Positions 1 through 9,786 are shown, counted from the first letter of the stretch. The stretch: 64,000 bases of DNA from Betaproteobacteria bacterium HGW-Betaproteobacteria-9 (GCA_002842215.1 PHCC01000022.1:1-64000); one strand, 5' to 3'. Translations and numbers: made by a program. Notes: generated by a model not told the origin, from the sequence alone.

Positions 1-401
1 ATCCAACAGTCTGAAGCCTTGCTTCTTTCTGCTTGCTTAGCTGCGATCAGCTGAGCCTCGTAGTATACATCAGTTTTTGCAGCTCTGTCAAAATATTTTA
101 GGGTTTCCACTAACTCATCTTGGCACTGCTCTGGACTTTCGTCCCTGAGCCACCCTGATCACTTCTTGCTAGCCTTTGAGGCTTTGCAGTGATCAGCGCA
201 GCCTCGCAGTATATGACAGATTTTGAGCTTTTGTCAAAAGCTCGCAAAAAAGTTTAGGAAAGATGCTCCTTTGCTGATCCGCGTCGGACGGCCTCTTCCA
301 GAGGGCGCGACCCCTTGCCTATATATACGGACCTGGCGCAGTCACTCAAGTCGCCCCTGGTGCACGGGGATAATCGCGGCACTTCTGACTCTAACTCTCC
401 C
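1..401. other. intergenic region at left edge
   Basis: No convincing gene. The stretch is clearly more AT-rich than what follows and holds two diverged direct repeats (listed separately). A GATAAT hexamer at about 371-376 could be a -10 box for uup, but I see no good -35 partner. Confidence 0.5.
45..258. repeat. pair of imperfect ~60-bp direct repeats
   Basis: Copy 1 (45-103) and copy 2 (191-258) share the order GATCAG, AGCCTCG, AGTATA, CAG/ACAGATTTT, GTCAAAA and a final TTTAGG. The bases before both copies are also similar (CTTGCTTAGC versus CTTGCTAGCC). This is seen directly by reading the two stretches against each other. There is no coding potential and no known element comes to mind. 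They could be remnants of a larger mobile or duplicated element lying left of the window. Confidence 0.55.
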
Positions 402-2303
402 ATGGCACTCATCACTCTGCAAAACGCGCAACTGGCCTTTGGCCACGTCGCGCTGCTCGACCACACCGACTTCGCTCTTGAATCCCAGGAAAGGGTCGGC
501 CTGATTGGGCGCAACGGCACGGGCAAGTCTTCTCTGCTCAAGATACTGGCGGCATTGGAGAAACCGGACGACGGCACGCTGCAGACCCAGACCGGTCTGC
601 GCGTGGCTTATGTGCCGCAGGAGCCGGTGCTGGACCTGCACAGCTCTGTGTTTGAAGCGGCCAGCGTGGGTCTGGCCGACGCCCGGGCCGCACGCGACCT
701 CTATTTGAGCGGTGAAGACGGTCTCGATCTGGACGCTTTGCAAAACCGCATCGAGGCGCTGGACGCCTGGAACTGGGAGCAACGCGTGGAGGAAACGCTT
801 CACCGGCTCCATCTGGAGCCCGACGTGACCGTGGGCACCTTGTCCGGGGGCAACAAGAAGCGTGTGGCGCTCGCGCAGGCCCTGGTGAGCCGACCCGACG
901 TGCTGCTGCTGGACGAGCCCACCAACCACCTGGACCTGGACAGCATCACATGGCTTGAGGACCTTCTGCTGGAATACAAAGGGAGCGTGGTCACCATCAG
1001 CCACGACCGGGCGTTCCTGGACCGCGTCGCCACCCGCATGGTGGAACTGGACCGCGGACGCCTGCTGAGCTACCCGGGCAACTTCGCCCAGTACCAGCTC
1101 CTGAAAGAAGAGCAACTGGCCCAAGAGGCCGTCATCAACGCGCGTGCCGACAAGCTGCTGGCCCAGGAAGAGGTGTGGATCCGCAAGGGCGTGGAAGCCC
1201 GGCGCACGCGGGCACAGGGGCGCATCACCCGGCTGGAAGGCCTGCGCGCCCAGCGCGAGCAGCGCCGCAACGCTCTGGGCAGCGTGAAGCTGGAAGTGGC
1301 CAGTGGCACGGCCAGCGGCAAGATCGTGGCCGAGATGGAGAAGATATGCAAGTCGTTCCCCACCGCCGATGGCGGGCAACGCATGGTGGTCCGCGACTTC
1401 ACTGGCACCATCCTGCGGGGCGACAAGATTGGTCTGATCGGGCCCAATGGCGCGGGAAAAACGACGCTGTTGAAGATCATCCTGGGTGAGCTGGCCCCCG
1501 ACAGCGGCACGATCCGCCAGGGCAGCAAACAAACCGTGGCGTACTTTGACCAGATGCGCGACCAGATCGACCTGGACGCCACGCTGGAAGACTTCATCAG
1601 CCCCGGCAGCGAGTGGATCGAGATCGGCAACAAGCGCACCCACGTCAAGAGCTACCTGAGCGATTTCCTGTTTTCACCCGCACGCGCCAACGCACCGGTG
1701 CGCACGCTCTCGGGCGGCGAGCGCAACCGATTGCTGCTGGCGCGCCTGTTTGCCCGGCCGGCCAACGTGCTGGTGCTGGACGAACCCACCAACGATCTGG
1801 ACATCGACACGCTGGAGCTGCTGGAAGACCTGTTGCAACAATACGAAGGGACCGTGTTCCTCGTCAGCCACGACCGGCGCTTCCTCGACAATGTGGTCAC
1901 CAGCACGCTGGTCTCAGAGGGCGAAGGCCGCTGGCGCGAATACGTGGGTGATGTGCAGGACTGGCTCACGCAGTCGGCGCGTGCCGAAGCGCTGCAGCGC
2001 GAGCGTGCGCCTGCCGCAGCGCCAGCAGCGCCGGTTGCCCCGTCGGTCGCACCTGTTGCGCCCGCCAACTCGGCGTCCCCGAAACGCAAGCTCAGCTACA
2101 AGGAACAGCGCGAGTTCGAAGCCCTGCAAGGGAAGATCGCGGCGCTGGAGGCCGAGCAGGCCGACATCGACCGCGCGCTGGCGGGCGGTCAACTCTTTGC
2201 CACCGATCCGGCCCGCGCCACTCAATTGGGCGCCCGACACGCCGAAATAGAGTCTGAATGGATGCAGGCCTTGGAGCGCTGGGAGGTGCTCGGAGGCAGT
2301 TGA
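402..2303 (+). CDS. uup: ABC-F family ATPase Uup
   Basis: A 633-aa duplicated ABC ATPase without membrane segments. The first half has Walker A GRNGTGKSS near residue 35, signature LSGGNKKR near 146 and Walker B with DEPTNHLD near 166. The second half has GPNGAGKTT near 346, LSGGERNR near 435 and DEPTNDLD near 456. An Ala/Pro-rich linker and a charged coiled-coil C-terminal domain (about 560-633) follow, which is the Uup hallmark. E. coli Uup has nearly the same length and acts on ribosomes and branched DNA; precise excision of transposons rises in its absence. The ATG at 402 starts the conserved MALITLQNA segment; the frame stays open to 315, but that extension looks non-coding. It is followed by a kinase gene 42 bp downstream with no obvious functional link. 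Confidence 0.93.
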   Translation: MALITLQNAQLAFGHVALLDHTDFALESQERVGLIGRNGTGKSSLLKILAALEKPDDGTLQTQTGLRVAYVPQEPVLDLHSSVFEAASVGLADARAARDLYLSGEDGLDLDALQNRIEALDAWNWEQRVEETLHRLHLEPDVTVGTLSGGNKKRVALAQALVSRPDVLLLDEPTNHLDLDSITWLEDLLLEYKGSVVTISHDRAFLDRVATRMVELDRGRLLSYPGNFAQYQLLKEEQLAQEAVINARADKLLAQEEVWIRKGVEARRTRAQGRITRLEGLRAQREQRRNALGSVKLEVASGTASGKIVAEMEKICKSFPTADGGQRMVVRDFTGTILRGDKIGLIGPNGAGKTTLLKIILGELAPDSGTIRQGSKQTVAYFDQMRDQIDLDATLEDFISPGSEWIEIGNKRTHVKSYLSDFLFSPARANAPVRTLSGGERNRLLLARLFARPANVLVLDEPTNDLDIDTLELLEDLLQQYEGTVFLVSHDRRFLDNVVTSTLVSEGEGRWREYVGDVQDWLTQSARAEALQRERAPAAAPAAPVAPSVAPVAPANSASPKRKLSYKEQREFEALQGKIAALEAEQADIDRALAGGQLFATDPARATQLGARHAEIESEWMQALERWEVLGGS

Positions 2304-2345
2304 ACGCCCAAACCTGACGGGCTGCACCCCGCACACCACCCGCTC

Positions 2346-4511
2346 ATGCCAACGACGCCCCAACGCCTCGCACACGATTTCCAGCGAGCGCTGCAAGACC
2401 TGCAGAAGGAACGGGAACGCACCCGCCAGCTCATGGCCGAGCTGGACCGGCAGAACCACGAACTGGACCGGTTGCGCAGCTCGGTGCACCGCGAATCCAA
2501 CAGCCGCCTGCTGGCCGAAGAGGCGCTGGACGAAACCAGCGACCGATTGCAACTCGCGGTTGAAGCCGCCGGCTTGGCGCTGTGGGACTGGCAGTTGCCG
2601 TCACAACAGGTTTTCCTGACCGCGCGCTGGGGCGAAATGCTGGGCGACATCGCGGTCGATGGCTACTGGGACACATCAGCCTTGATTGAGCGGGTCCACC
2701 CCGACGACCGCGCCCGTGCACAAGCGACAGCAGGCGAACTGCTGCAGGGCCGGCAGCAGCGCACGGTGGTTCAGTACCGCGTGCGCACCGCCGACGGATG
2801 GCTGTGGATCGAAAGCCATGGCATGGTCGCCGAGCACGACGCCAAGGGCCGCCCGCTGCGGCTGATGGGATCTCACGCTGACATCAGCGAACGCAAGCGC
2901 GTGGAAGCCGAAGGTGCACAAGCCCGCGCCCAGGCGGAGCAGGCGAGCCAGGCCAAAAGCGAGTTCCTGGCCAACATCAGTCACGAGGTGCGCACACCGC
3001 TCAATGCCCTCATGGGGCTGACCCGCCTGCTGATGGATTCGCCGCTCGACACCGAGCAGAAAAGCTGGCTGGACCTGATGGACAGCTCGGCCCACGCCCT
3101 GCTCAACCTGCTCAACGACGTGCTGGACCTCTCGCGCATCGAGGCCGGCAAGCTCAGCATGGAGAACGTGCAGTTTCCGCTGCGCGACACGCTGGCGGAA
3201 GTCAGTGCACTCTATGCCGAGCAGGCGCACGCCAAACCGCTGGGCTGGGAGCTCCAGTTGTCGGCCCGGTTGCCCGACCACATGCAAGGCGATCCAGGGC
3301 GCCTGCGGCAGGTGCTGAACAACCTGCTCTCCAACGCACTGAAGTTCACGCCCCGCGGCGGGCGCATCCGCCTGACCGCGGACTTGCTGACCGGCAGCGC
3401 TGGCGGCGCGCACCAGTTGCGCCTGCAGGTGCAGGACAGTGGTGTGGGCATCGCGAAAAAGCACCAGTCCACCATCTTTGATGCTTTCACCCAGGCCGAT
3501 GCCTCCACCGCGCGCAAGTTCGGCGGCAGTGGCCTGGGTCTGGCGATCTGTTCGCGCCTGGTCCAGCTCATGGGCGGACGCATCGACCTGGTGAGCGAAC
3601 TCGGCCAGGGCAGCACCTTCACCGTCACACTGCCGCTGGGCGAAACCACAGCCACAGACAGCGGCCCGCTGAGCGCCCCCATGGAGCTCAACGAGGTGGC
3701 GCTGGCCGGACAACGCTTCGCGGGTCTCTGCGTGCTGGTGGCCGAAGACCACCCGGTCAACGAACTGCTGATGAAACAACTGCTGCAGCGTCTGGGCTGC
3801 AGCGTGCGGCTGGCACGCGACGGGAATCAGGCCGTTGCCCAGTGGGAACAAGGTGGTGTGGACCTCGTGTTGATGGACGTTCAGATGCCCGGCAGCAACG
3901 GCCTGGAGGCGACACGGCGCATCCGTGAGCGCGAGATCCAGCTGGGCCGTCCGCACACACCGATCGTGGCGGTCACGGCCAACGCCATGAACGGCGACCG
4001 CGAAGCCTGCCTGCTGGCCGGGATGGACGGCTACTCGTCCAAGCCCGTCAGTCCGCAAGCGCTGATCCGCGCCATGGACGAAGCCCTGATGCGCAGCGCC
4101 CGCCGCGGCGTCCCGCGCGCGGCAACGCCGGAGCCACCCCCTGCGCACCAGCCCGCCGAGGCGGGACCGCTGGACATCGACAAGCTGCGCCGGCGGCTGG
4201 ATGGCGACGAGACCACCCTGCGCCAGCTCGCCCAGGCCATGCGAACCGATCTACGCCAGCGCTTGCTGGCTCTGCAACAGGCGTTTCGGACGCAAGACAT
4301 CGACATGGCGGTGGCCCATGCGCACGGACTCAAGGGTTCGCTGGGCAGCATGACAGCCGAGCGCGGCGCCCGCCTGTCCAAGGGGCTGGAACTGGCCGCG
4401 CGTTCACGCGACTGGCCACTCTTCGGCCGCGCCCTGCCGCTGATGCAGGCCGAGGCAAAGCAGATCGACGGCGCGTTGGCCGCGCTGCTCAGTGCGCCGC
4501 CAGTCGCTTGA
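2346..4511 (+). CDS. hybrid sensor histidine kinase (PAS-HisKA-HATPase-REC-HPt)
   Basis: A 721-aa soluble hybrid kinase. The N-terminal 60 residues form a charged coiled coil. A PAS fold (about 70-190) ends in the usual GSHADISERK boundary. The phospho-acceptor is His213 in SHEVRTP. The ATPase has the N box NNLLSNALKF near 323 and GGSGLGLAI near 393. The receiver has phospho-Asp511 in MDVQMPG, and the HPt domain has His660 in AHGLKGS. All key residues of a His-Asp-His relay are present. There is no transmembrane segment, so the signal is probably cytoplasmic and read by PAS. No cognate output regulator lies next door. The last 23 bp overlap tail-to-tail with the MocR-type gene on the other strand. 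Confidence 0.92.
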   Translation: MPTTPQRLAHDFQRALQDLQKERERTRQLMAELDRQNHELDRLRSSVHRESNSRLLAEEALDETSDRLQLAVEAAGLALWDWQLPSQQVFLTARWGEMLGDIAVDGYWDTSALIERVHPDDRARAQATAGELLQGRQQRTVVQYRVRTADGWLWIESHGMVAEHDAKGRPLRLMGSHADISERKRVEAEGAQARAQAEQASQAKSEFLANISHEVRTPLNALMGLTRLLMDSPLDTEQKSWLDLMDSSAHALLNLLNDVLDLSRIEAGKLSMENVQFPLRDTLAEVSALYAEQAHAKPLGWELQLSARLPDHMQGDPGRLRQVLNNLLSNALKFTPRGGRIRLTADLLTGSAGGAHQLRLQVQDSGVGIAKKHQSTIFDAFTQADASTARKFGGSGLGLAICSRLVQLMGGRIDLVSELGQGSTFTVTLPLGETTATDSGPLSAPMELNEVALAGQRFAGLCVLVAEDHPVNELLMKQLLQRLGCSVRLARDGNQAVAQWEQGGVDLVLMDVQMPGSNGLEATRRIREREIQLGRPHTPIVAVTANAMNGDREACLLAGMDGYSSKPVSPQALIRAMDEALMRSARRGVPRAATPEPPPAHQPAEAGPLDIDKLRRRLDGDETTLRQLAQAMRTDLRQRLLALQQAFRTQDIDMAVAHAHGLKGSLGSMTAERGARLSKGLELAARSRDWPLFGRALPLMQAEAKQIDGALAALLSAPPVA

Positions 4512-5952
4512 AAACTTTCCAGAACGCCGCGTCCTGCGTGGTCGCGAAGTTGATGCGCATCAGCGTGCTCGGTGCGCGCGCGGCGTGGAACAGCGAACCG
4601 GGCGCGATCAGGTAGCCCTCGTCCAGCATGCGTTGCGCCAGCGCCTCGGTGTCCACGCCCGTGTCCACCCAGCCAAACAGGCCCGCGGGCTCCGAAGCGA
4701 AATGGCAGCCCACTGCCTGCGCGAGCTTCACACTGCGGCCGCGCGCCTCGTCGAGCCGGCTGCGGATGCGTTCGGCGTGGCGGCGCAGCTGGCCCTGCTC
4801 GATGCAGTGCGCGAGCGCCCGCTCCAGCAGGCTGGGCGTGGTGAGCGTGGTGAGCAGCTTGGTGTCGAGCAGGCGCTCCACCCAGTCGGGCGGCGCCACC
4901 AGGTAGCCCACGCGCCAGTTGGGCGCCAGGATCTTGGCAAAACCGCTGACGTAGATGGTGCGTTGCAGACCGTCGAGCACGCTCATGCGGGTGGCGTGCT
5001 CGGGCGCGATGTGACCGTAGGTGTCGTCCTCCACCACGTAAAAGCCGTGTTGCTGCGCCAGCTGCAGCACGCGATGCGCACTCGCCGGCGAGAGGCTGTA
5101 GCCGGTCGGGTTGTGCAGCACGCTGACACTCACGAACAGCTTGGGCGCGTGTTCTTCGCAGTAGCGCGCCATCACTGCCAGATCGGGCCCCGCCGGTCCG
5201 CGCGGCACCGGCAGGATGCGCATGCCCATGGCCGCCAGCCGTGCGAACTCGACCGCCCAGCCCGGCTCTTCCACCATCACACAATCGCCCGGCTTCAGCA
5301 GGGTGCGGCTCACGATGTCGAGCGCGTGCGTGGCGCCCACGGTGGTGATGATCTGCTGCGGCCCAGCGGGCAGACCCAGCACCTGCAGGCGGTCGGCCAG
5401 CACGCGGCGCAACTGCCCGTCGCCCAGCGGTTCGCCGTAACGCAGCGAGTTGTCGGCCAGCGCAGGCCCCGTGGTGACGCGGCGCACCGCCGCCTGCATG
5501 AAGCTGGAGACCATCCAGTCCGGCGGAAAGGCGCCCATGCCGGGCTGCGGCCGCGAGCCCGCCGGGTGGAACATGCCGCGGATCAGCGCCGCTGCGTTCA
5601 CCGGCGCGGCCATGCGGTCGGACGACTCGGCGCCCGGTGCCGGACGCCCGGCACCCGCGCCCCGCAACGGCGTGCGCTCACGCACGAAAAAGCCTCGGTA
5701 ACGCTGCGCCTGCACCAGGCCCTGCGCCAGCAACAGGTCGTAGGCCGCCACCACCGTGGACGGGCTCAGACCCTGCTGGGCGGCGCACTGGCGCACGCTG
5801 GGCAGTCGCGCGCCGGGTGCGAGCAGGCGGTCGCGGATGCGGGCGGCAAAGCGCTCGGCCAGCTGCTCGGCCAGCGTCTGCGCCGCCGTGCGGCTGAGGG
5901 CGGGCGCGCTGGCCAGCGCATCGCCGGGGCTGGCGTCGGGGGTGCTGAACAT
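4489..5952 (-). CDS. MocR-type (GntR-HTH + aminotransferase) transcription regulator
   Basis: A 487-aa protein with an N-terminal GntR winged helix (about 10-85, motif LPSVRQCAAQQGLSPSTV) joined to a class-I aminotransferase-like domain. The PLP-binding Lys is Lys340 in SGFAKILAP. This is the PdxR/GabR/TauR architecture, in which PLP or its adduct with an amino compound controls DNA binding. The ATG at 5952 is chosen because the GntR domain begins shortly after it; the longer open frame upstream reads across the intergenic region. It is divergent from the LysE-to-dehydratase cluster starting at 6124, the usual placement for a MocR target operon. The ligand cannot be told from sequence. Confidence 0.9.
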   Translation of the reverse strand: MFSTPDASPGDALASAPALSRTAAQTLAEQLAERFAARIRDRLLAPGARLPSVRQCAAQQGLSPSTVVAAYDLLLAQGLVQAQRYRGFFVRERTPLRGAGAGRPAPGAESSDRMAAPVNAAALIRGMFHPAGSRPQPGMGAFPPDWMVSSFMQAAVRRVTTGPALADNSLRYGEPLGDGQLRRVLADRLQVLGLPAGPQQIITTVGATHALDIVSRTLLKPGDCVMVEEPGWAVEFARLAAMGMRILPVPRGPAGPDLAVMARYCEEHAPKLFVSVSVLHNPTGYSLSPASAHRVLQLAQQHGFYVVEDDTYGHIAPEHATRMSVLDGLQRTIYVSGFAKILAPNWRVGYLVAPPDWVERLLDTKLLTTLTTPSLLERALAHCIEQGQLRRHAERIRSRLDEARGRSVKLAQAVGCHFASEPAGLFGWVDTGVDTEALAQRMLDEGYLIAPGSLFHAARAPSTLMRINFATTQDAAFWKVFKRLAAH

Positions 5953-6123
5953 GGCAGTGTGTGGGCAGAACGAACCACACAGTCTTTGAACTGAATGCCC
6001 AAACTGTATGGCTTGTGTATTGGCGTGAAAGGATAAAGTGTCTGCCATGCGCCCGCAAGCCCTTTTCACCCACAACCGTCCGTTCAAGGCACCGGACCGG
6101 TGTGCGCACGCGAAGGGCCGCCC
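5953..6123. promoter_or_regulatory. divergent promoter/operator region for MocR regulator and export cluster
   Basis: A 171-bp divergent spacer. It carries a direct repeat, AACTGAATG at 5989-5997 and AACTGTATG at 6002-6010, spaced 13 bp start to start. MocR regulators typically bind short direct repeats in such spacers, so this is the best operator candidate. A clear ribosome-binding site (GAAGGG, about 6111) precedes the LysE start. The binding role is inference only. Confidence 0.4.
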
Positions 6124-6786
6124 ATGAACGCCACCGAATTCAGCGCCCTGCTGGTGCTGGCCACGGCCACCAGCTTCACCCCGGGGCCCAACACCACGCT
6201 GTCCACCGCACTCGCGGCCAACTTCGGCCTGCGCCATTCGCTGCGCTTTGTCTGCGCGGTGCCGGTGGGCTGGGGTGTGCTGCTGGCGCTGTGCGCCGGT
6301 GGGCTGGGCACGCTGATCGTGGCGCAGCCGGCCTTGCGCTGGGCCATCCTCATCGGTGGCTGCACCTACCTGCTGTGGATGGCCTGGAAGCTCTGGGGCA
6401 GCCGCTCGCTCAGCCAGGTCAAGGCCGAGCGCCTGCAAGTCACCTTCCTGCAGGGTGTGATGCTGCAGTTCCTCAACATCAAGGCCTGGATGCTGGCGCT
6501 GTCCATCGTGGCGGGCTGGATCGCCGGGCGGCCGGACGCGCTGGAGCGCTTCGTGCAGGTGCTGCCGCTGATGCTGGCCTATGCGTTTTTCAGCAACCTG
6601 CTCTATGCCTCGGTCGGATCGCTGCTGCGCCACTGGCTGGCCGGGCCGGTGGTGGACGGCGTGCCCACAGGCGCGCGCCTGCTGGCCTTCAACAGGGTCA
6701 TGGCCACAGCCCTGGTGCTCACCGCCGCGTGGATGCTGGTGAGTGGCCTGGGCGCCCCGGTTCCGGCCACGGGAAACACGCCATGA
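6124..6786 (+). CDS. LysE/RhtB-family amino-acid exporter
   Basis: A 220-aa polytopic membrane protein with about six hydrophobic segments and the early TPGPNT motif (about residues 19-24) that marks the LysE/RhtB superfamily. Members export basic amino acids, homoserine, threonine or other small amino compounds. The start at 6124 has a GAAGGG ribosome-binding site; an in-frame upstream ATG at 6100 gives a non-hydrophobic extension. Its stop overlaps the next ATG by four bases (ATGA). It is the first gene of the cluster divergent from the MocR regulator, so export of a toxic or surplus amino compound under MocR control is a reasonable inference. Confidence 0.88.
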   Translation: MNATEFSALLVLATATSFTPGPNTTLSTALAANFGLRHSLRFVCAVPVGWGVLLALCAGGLGTLIVAQPALRWAILIGGCTYLLWMAWKLWGSRSLSQVKAERLQVTFLQGVMLQFLNIKAWMLALSIVAGWIAGRPDALERFVQVLPLMLAYAFFSNLLYASVGSLLRHWLAGPVVDGVPTGARLLAFNRVMATALVLTAAWMLVSGLGAPVPATGNTP

Positions 6787-7745
6787 GCCACAGCGCTGCG
6801 CTGCCCGCCCTGCCCAGCCACCGCGAACAGACCCTGGGCCTGTGGCTCGGCCTGATCGGCGTGGTGGTGTTCGCACTCACCCTGCCCATGACGCGGCTGG
6901 CCACCGGCACGGCCGACGCGCCCCAGCTCTCGCCCTGGTTCGTCACCTGGGCGCGCGCCGCGCTGGCGGGCGGCCTGTCGGCCATCTACCTGCTCGCCAC
7001 ACGCTCGCCGCTGCCGGCGCCGGGCCTGCGCAAGCCGCTCGCGCTCTCGCTGCTGGGCAACGCCATCGGCTACCCGCTGCTGCTGGGCTGGGCGCTGCGC
7101 CACGTGACAGCCAGCCACGCGGCCGTCATCACAGCCCTGTTGCCGCTGGCCACCGCCGCAGCCGCGGCCTGGCTGCTGCACCAGCGCGCGCGCCTGGGCT
7201 TCTGGCTGTTCGCCGGGCTCGGCAGCCTGCTGGTGGCGGCGTACAGCGTGCTGCGTGCTCAACAGCTCGGCCACGGCTTCGGTCTGGCCTGGGCCGACGG
7301 GCTGCTGATGGGCGCCGTGATCGCGGCCGCGCTCGGCTATGTGGCGGGCGCCAAGGTCACGCCGGTGCTCGGCGCCGAGCGCGTGATCAGCTGGGTCTGC
7401 GTGATGGCGCTGCCGCTCACCGTGCCGGGCGCGCTGCTGACCTGGCCCGAGCAGCCGGTCAACACCTCCGCCTGGCTCGCCCTGCTGTACGTGGGCGTGT
7501 TCTCCATGTGGGCCGGCTTCTTCGCCTGGTTCCGCGGGCTGGCGCTGGGCGGCGCGCTGCGCGTCAGCCAGCTGCAACTGCTGCAACCGTTCGTCAGCAT
7601 CCTGGCCGCCGTGCCGCTGCTGGGAGAATCGCTGGATGCGATGACGCTGGGCTTTGCACTCGCCGTCGTCGCCACCGTCTTCATGGGGCGCCGCATGGCC
7701 GCCCCGCCCGTCACACACCCCAAATCCAACAAGGAGACCCCATGA
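6783..7745 (+). CDS. EamA/DMT-family permease
   Basis: A 320-aa protein with about ten hydrophobic helices arranged as two EamA repeats, the 10-TMS drug/metabolite transporter fold. The family contains metabolite exporters such as RhaT, YdcZ and amino-acid efflux permeases; the substrate is not predictable here. The ATG overlaps the LysE stop, and its own stop overlaps the following aminotransferase ATG at 7742 (ATGA). This is therefore translationally coupled inside the cluster. A second exporter next to LysE suggests either two substrates or a redundant efflux route. Confidence 0.87.
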   Translation: MSHSAALPALPSHREQTLGLWLGLIGVVVFALTLPMTRLATGTADAPQLSPWFVTWARAALAGGLSAIYLLATRSPLPAPGLRKPLALSLLGNAIGYPLLLGWALRHVTASHAAVITALLPLATAAAAAWLLHQRARLGFWLFAGLGSLLVAAYSVLRAQQLGHGFGLAWADGLLMGAVIAAALGYVAGAKVTPVLGAERVISWVCVMALPLTVPGALLTWPEQPVNTSAWLALLYVGVFSMWAGFFAWFRGLALGGALRVSQLQLLQPFVSILAAVPLLGESLDAMTLGFALAVVATVFMGRRMAAPPVTHPKSNKETP

Positions 7746-8914
7746 GCAGCACCTGGACCCTCGCGAAACGCGCCCACAAGATGAACCCGTCGGTGATCCG
7801 CGAGATCCTGAAGGTGACCGAGAAGCCGGGCATCATCAGCTTCGCCGGTGGCCTGCCCTCGCCCAAGACCTTCCCGGTCGAGGCCTTCGCCGCCGCCTGC
7901 GAAACCGTGCTGCGCACCGACGGTCGCGCTGCGCTGCAGTACGCCGCCAGCGAAGGCTACCGCCCACTGTGCGAATGGGTCGCGGCCAGCATGCCCTGGG
8001 ACGTGTCGGCCGATCAGGTGCTCATCACCACCGGCAGCCAGCAAGGCCTGGACCTGGTGGCCAAGGTGCTGATCGACGAAGGCAGCACCGTGCTGGTGGA
8101 AACGCCCACCTACCTCGGCGCACTGCAGGCCTTCACGCCGATGGAGCCGAACATCGTGAGCGTGGACAGCGATGCCGAGGGTGTGGACATTGAAGACTTG
8201 GCCGCGAAGGCCAAGGGCGCACGTTTCCTCTACGTGCTGCCCAACTTCCAGAACCCCACCGGCCGCAGCATGAGCGAAGCACGCCGCCAGGCGCTGGTGG
8301 AGCGCGCCGCCGCCATCGGCCTTCCGCTGGTGGAAGACAACCCGTATGGCGACCTGTGGTTCGATCAGCCGCCTCCGAAGCCGCTGACCGCGCGCAACCC
8401 CGAAGGCTGCATCTACCTGGGTTCGTTCTCCAAGGTGCTCGCACCCGGCCTGCGGCTGGGTTATGTGATCGCACCCCAGGCGATCATGCCCAAGCTCTTG
8501 CAGGCCAAGCAGGCGGCCGACCTGCACAGCCCGAGCTTCAACCAGCGCATGGTGTCCGAGGTGCTGAAGGACGGCTTTATCGACCACCATGTGCCCACCA
8601 TCCGCGCACTCTACAAAGCGCAGTGCCACGCGATGCTGGACGCGCTGCAGAAAGACATGGCCGGGCTGGACGTGGTGTGGAACACCCCCAACGGCGGCAT
8701 GTTCCTCTGGGTGCGCCTGCCCGAGGGCATGAACGCCGTGGAGCTGCTGCCCCAGGCGGTGGACAAGGGCGTGGCCTTCGTGCCCGGTGCCGCGTTCTAC
8801 GCCGACCACGCCGACCCGCGCACCCTGCGCCTGTCCTTCGTGACGGCGAGCGAGGAGGAAATCCACATCGGCATCGCGGCGCTGGCGCAGGCCATCAGGG
8901 AGGCTCTTTCGTGA
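7742..8914 (+). CDS. PLP-dependent class I/II aminotransferase (LysN/2-aminoadipate-type)
   Basis: A 390-aa fold-type I aminotransferase. The PLP-anchoring lysine is Lys231 in GSFSKVLAPG, and the small-domain arginine lies in TLRLSF near the C-terminus. The opening segment with FAGGLPSP is typical of the 2-aminoadipate/multisubstrate aminotransferase subgroup (LysN, AruH and MocR-derived enzymes). Unlike the regulator at 4489-5952 it has no HTH domain. Start and stop overlap the neighbouring genes by four bases (ATGA, GTGA). It probably deaminates the amino compound handled by the cluster; the substrate is unknown. Confidence 0.88.
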   Translation: MSSTWTLAKRAHKMNPSVIREILKVTEKPGIISFAGGLPSPKTFPVEAFAAACETVLRTDGRAALQYAASEGYRPLCEWVAASMPWDVSADQVLITTGSQQGLDLVAKVLIDEGSTVLVETPTYLGALQAFTPMEPNIVSVDSDAEGVDIEDLAAKAKGARFLYVLPNFQNPTGRSMSEARRQALVERAAAIGLPLVEDNPYGDLWFDQPPPKPLTARNPEGCIYLGSFSKVLAPGLRLGYVIAPQAIMPKLLQAKQAADLHSPSFNQRMVSEVLKDGFIDHHVPTIRALYKAQCHAMLDALQKDMAGLDVVWNTPNGGMFLWVRLPEGMNAVELLPQAVDKGVAFVPGAAFYADHADPRTLRLSFVTASEEEIHIGIAALAQAIREALS

Positions 8915-9786
8915 AGCAACGCCCCTTCAAGCAGGTCGACGTCTTCACCGCCTCGCCCTACCGCGGCAATCCACTGGCGGTGGTGCTCGACGGCAGCGGC
9001 CTGTCGGCCGACGAGATGCAGCACTTCACCAACTGGACCAACCTGTCGGAGTGCACCTTCCTGCTGCCGCCCAGCGATGAAGGCCGTGCGGCGGGAGCCG
9101 ACTACCGCGTGCGCATCTTCTGCCCCGGCCGTGAACTGCCCTTCGCGGGTCACCCCACACTGGGCAGCTGCCACGTCTGGCTCGAAGCCGGTGGCGTGCC
9201 GCAGGGCGAACACGTGGTGCAGGAATGCGGCGTGGGGCTGGTGAAGCTCAAGCGCGACGGGCAGCGCCTGGCTTTTGCGGCGCCACCGCTGATCAAGAGC
9301 GGGCCGCTGCCCGACGACGACGTGGCGCTGATCGCGCGCGGCCTGGGCGTGGCGCGCAGCGACATCACGGCCCACGCCTGGTGCGACAACGGCCCGAACT
9401 GGCGCGGTGTGATGCTGCGCAGCGCCGAGCAGGTGCTCGCGCTCCAGCCCGACGGCGCGGTGCTGGCCGGACTGGACATCGGCGTGGTGGGGCCGCGCGG
9501 CAAGGTCGGCGTGGTCGGTGCCCGCGAGGAGCACGACACACAGTTCGAGGTACGCGCCTTTTTTCCCGGCAACAACGGCCTGTGTGAGGACCCCGTCACC
9601 GGCAGCCTGAACGCCGCGCTCGCGCAATGGCTGATCGGTGCGGGCCTGGCGCCCGAGCGCTACGTGGCCGCGCAGGGCACGGCGCTGGCGCGCGAGGGCC
9701 GCGTGTTCATCGAAAGCGATGCCGATGGCACGATCTGGGTCGGCGGCCAGTCCGTCACCTGCATTCACGGCCACGTGACACTGTGA
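8911..9786 (+). CDS. PhzF family isomerase
   Basis: A 291-aa PhzF-like protein starting at a GTG that overlaps the previous stop (GTGA). The conserved catalytic glutamate is Glu47 in NLSECTF, the PhzF/YddE position. The half-fold motifs FAGHPTLGS and [10 protein letters not shown], the latter near the C-terminal third, are both present. PhzF folds resemble diaminopimelate epimerase and catalyse proton shifts or racemisation on small amino acids or aromatic acids. Together with the aminotransferase and dehydratase this suggests remodelling of an unusual amino acid. Phenazine synthesis is not indicated, since no other phz gene is present. Confidence 0.88.
   Translation: MKQRPFKQVDVFTASPYRGNPLAVVLDGSGLSADEMQHFTNWTNLSECTFLLPPSDEGRAAGADYRVRIFCPGRELPFAGHPTLGSCHVWLEAGGVPQGEHVVQECGVGLVKLKRDGQRLAFAAPPLIKSGPLPDDDVALIARGLGVARSDITAHAWCDNGPNWRGVMLRSAEQVLALQPDGAVLAGLDIGVVGPRGKVGVVGAREEHDTQFEVRAFFPGNNGLCEDPVTGSLNAALAQWLIGAGLAPERYVAAQGTALAREGRVFIESDADGTIWVGGQSVTCIHGHVTL

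Noticed and set aside
45..258. CRISPR array
   Set aside because: Only two diverged repeats of ~60 bp with one spacer-like gap and no cas genes in the window.
2676..4148. 490-codon minus-strand open frame opposite the hybrid kinase
   Set aside because: His/Gln-rich translation without motifs, typical of antisense in high-GC DNA.
8911..9786. Phenazine biosynthesis locus
   Set aside because: Only a PhzF-family protein is present; PhzA-E and PhzG homologues are absent, and the neighbours are amino-acid enzymes and exporters.
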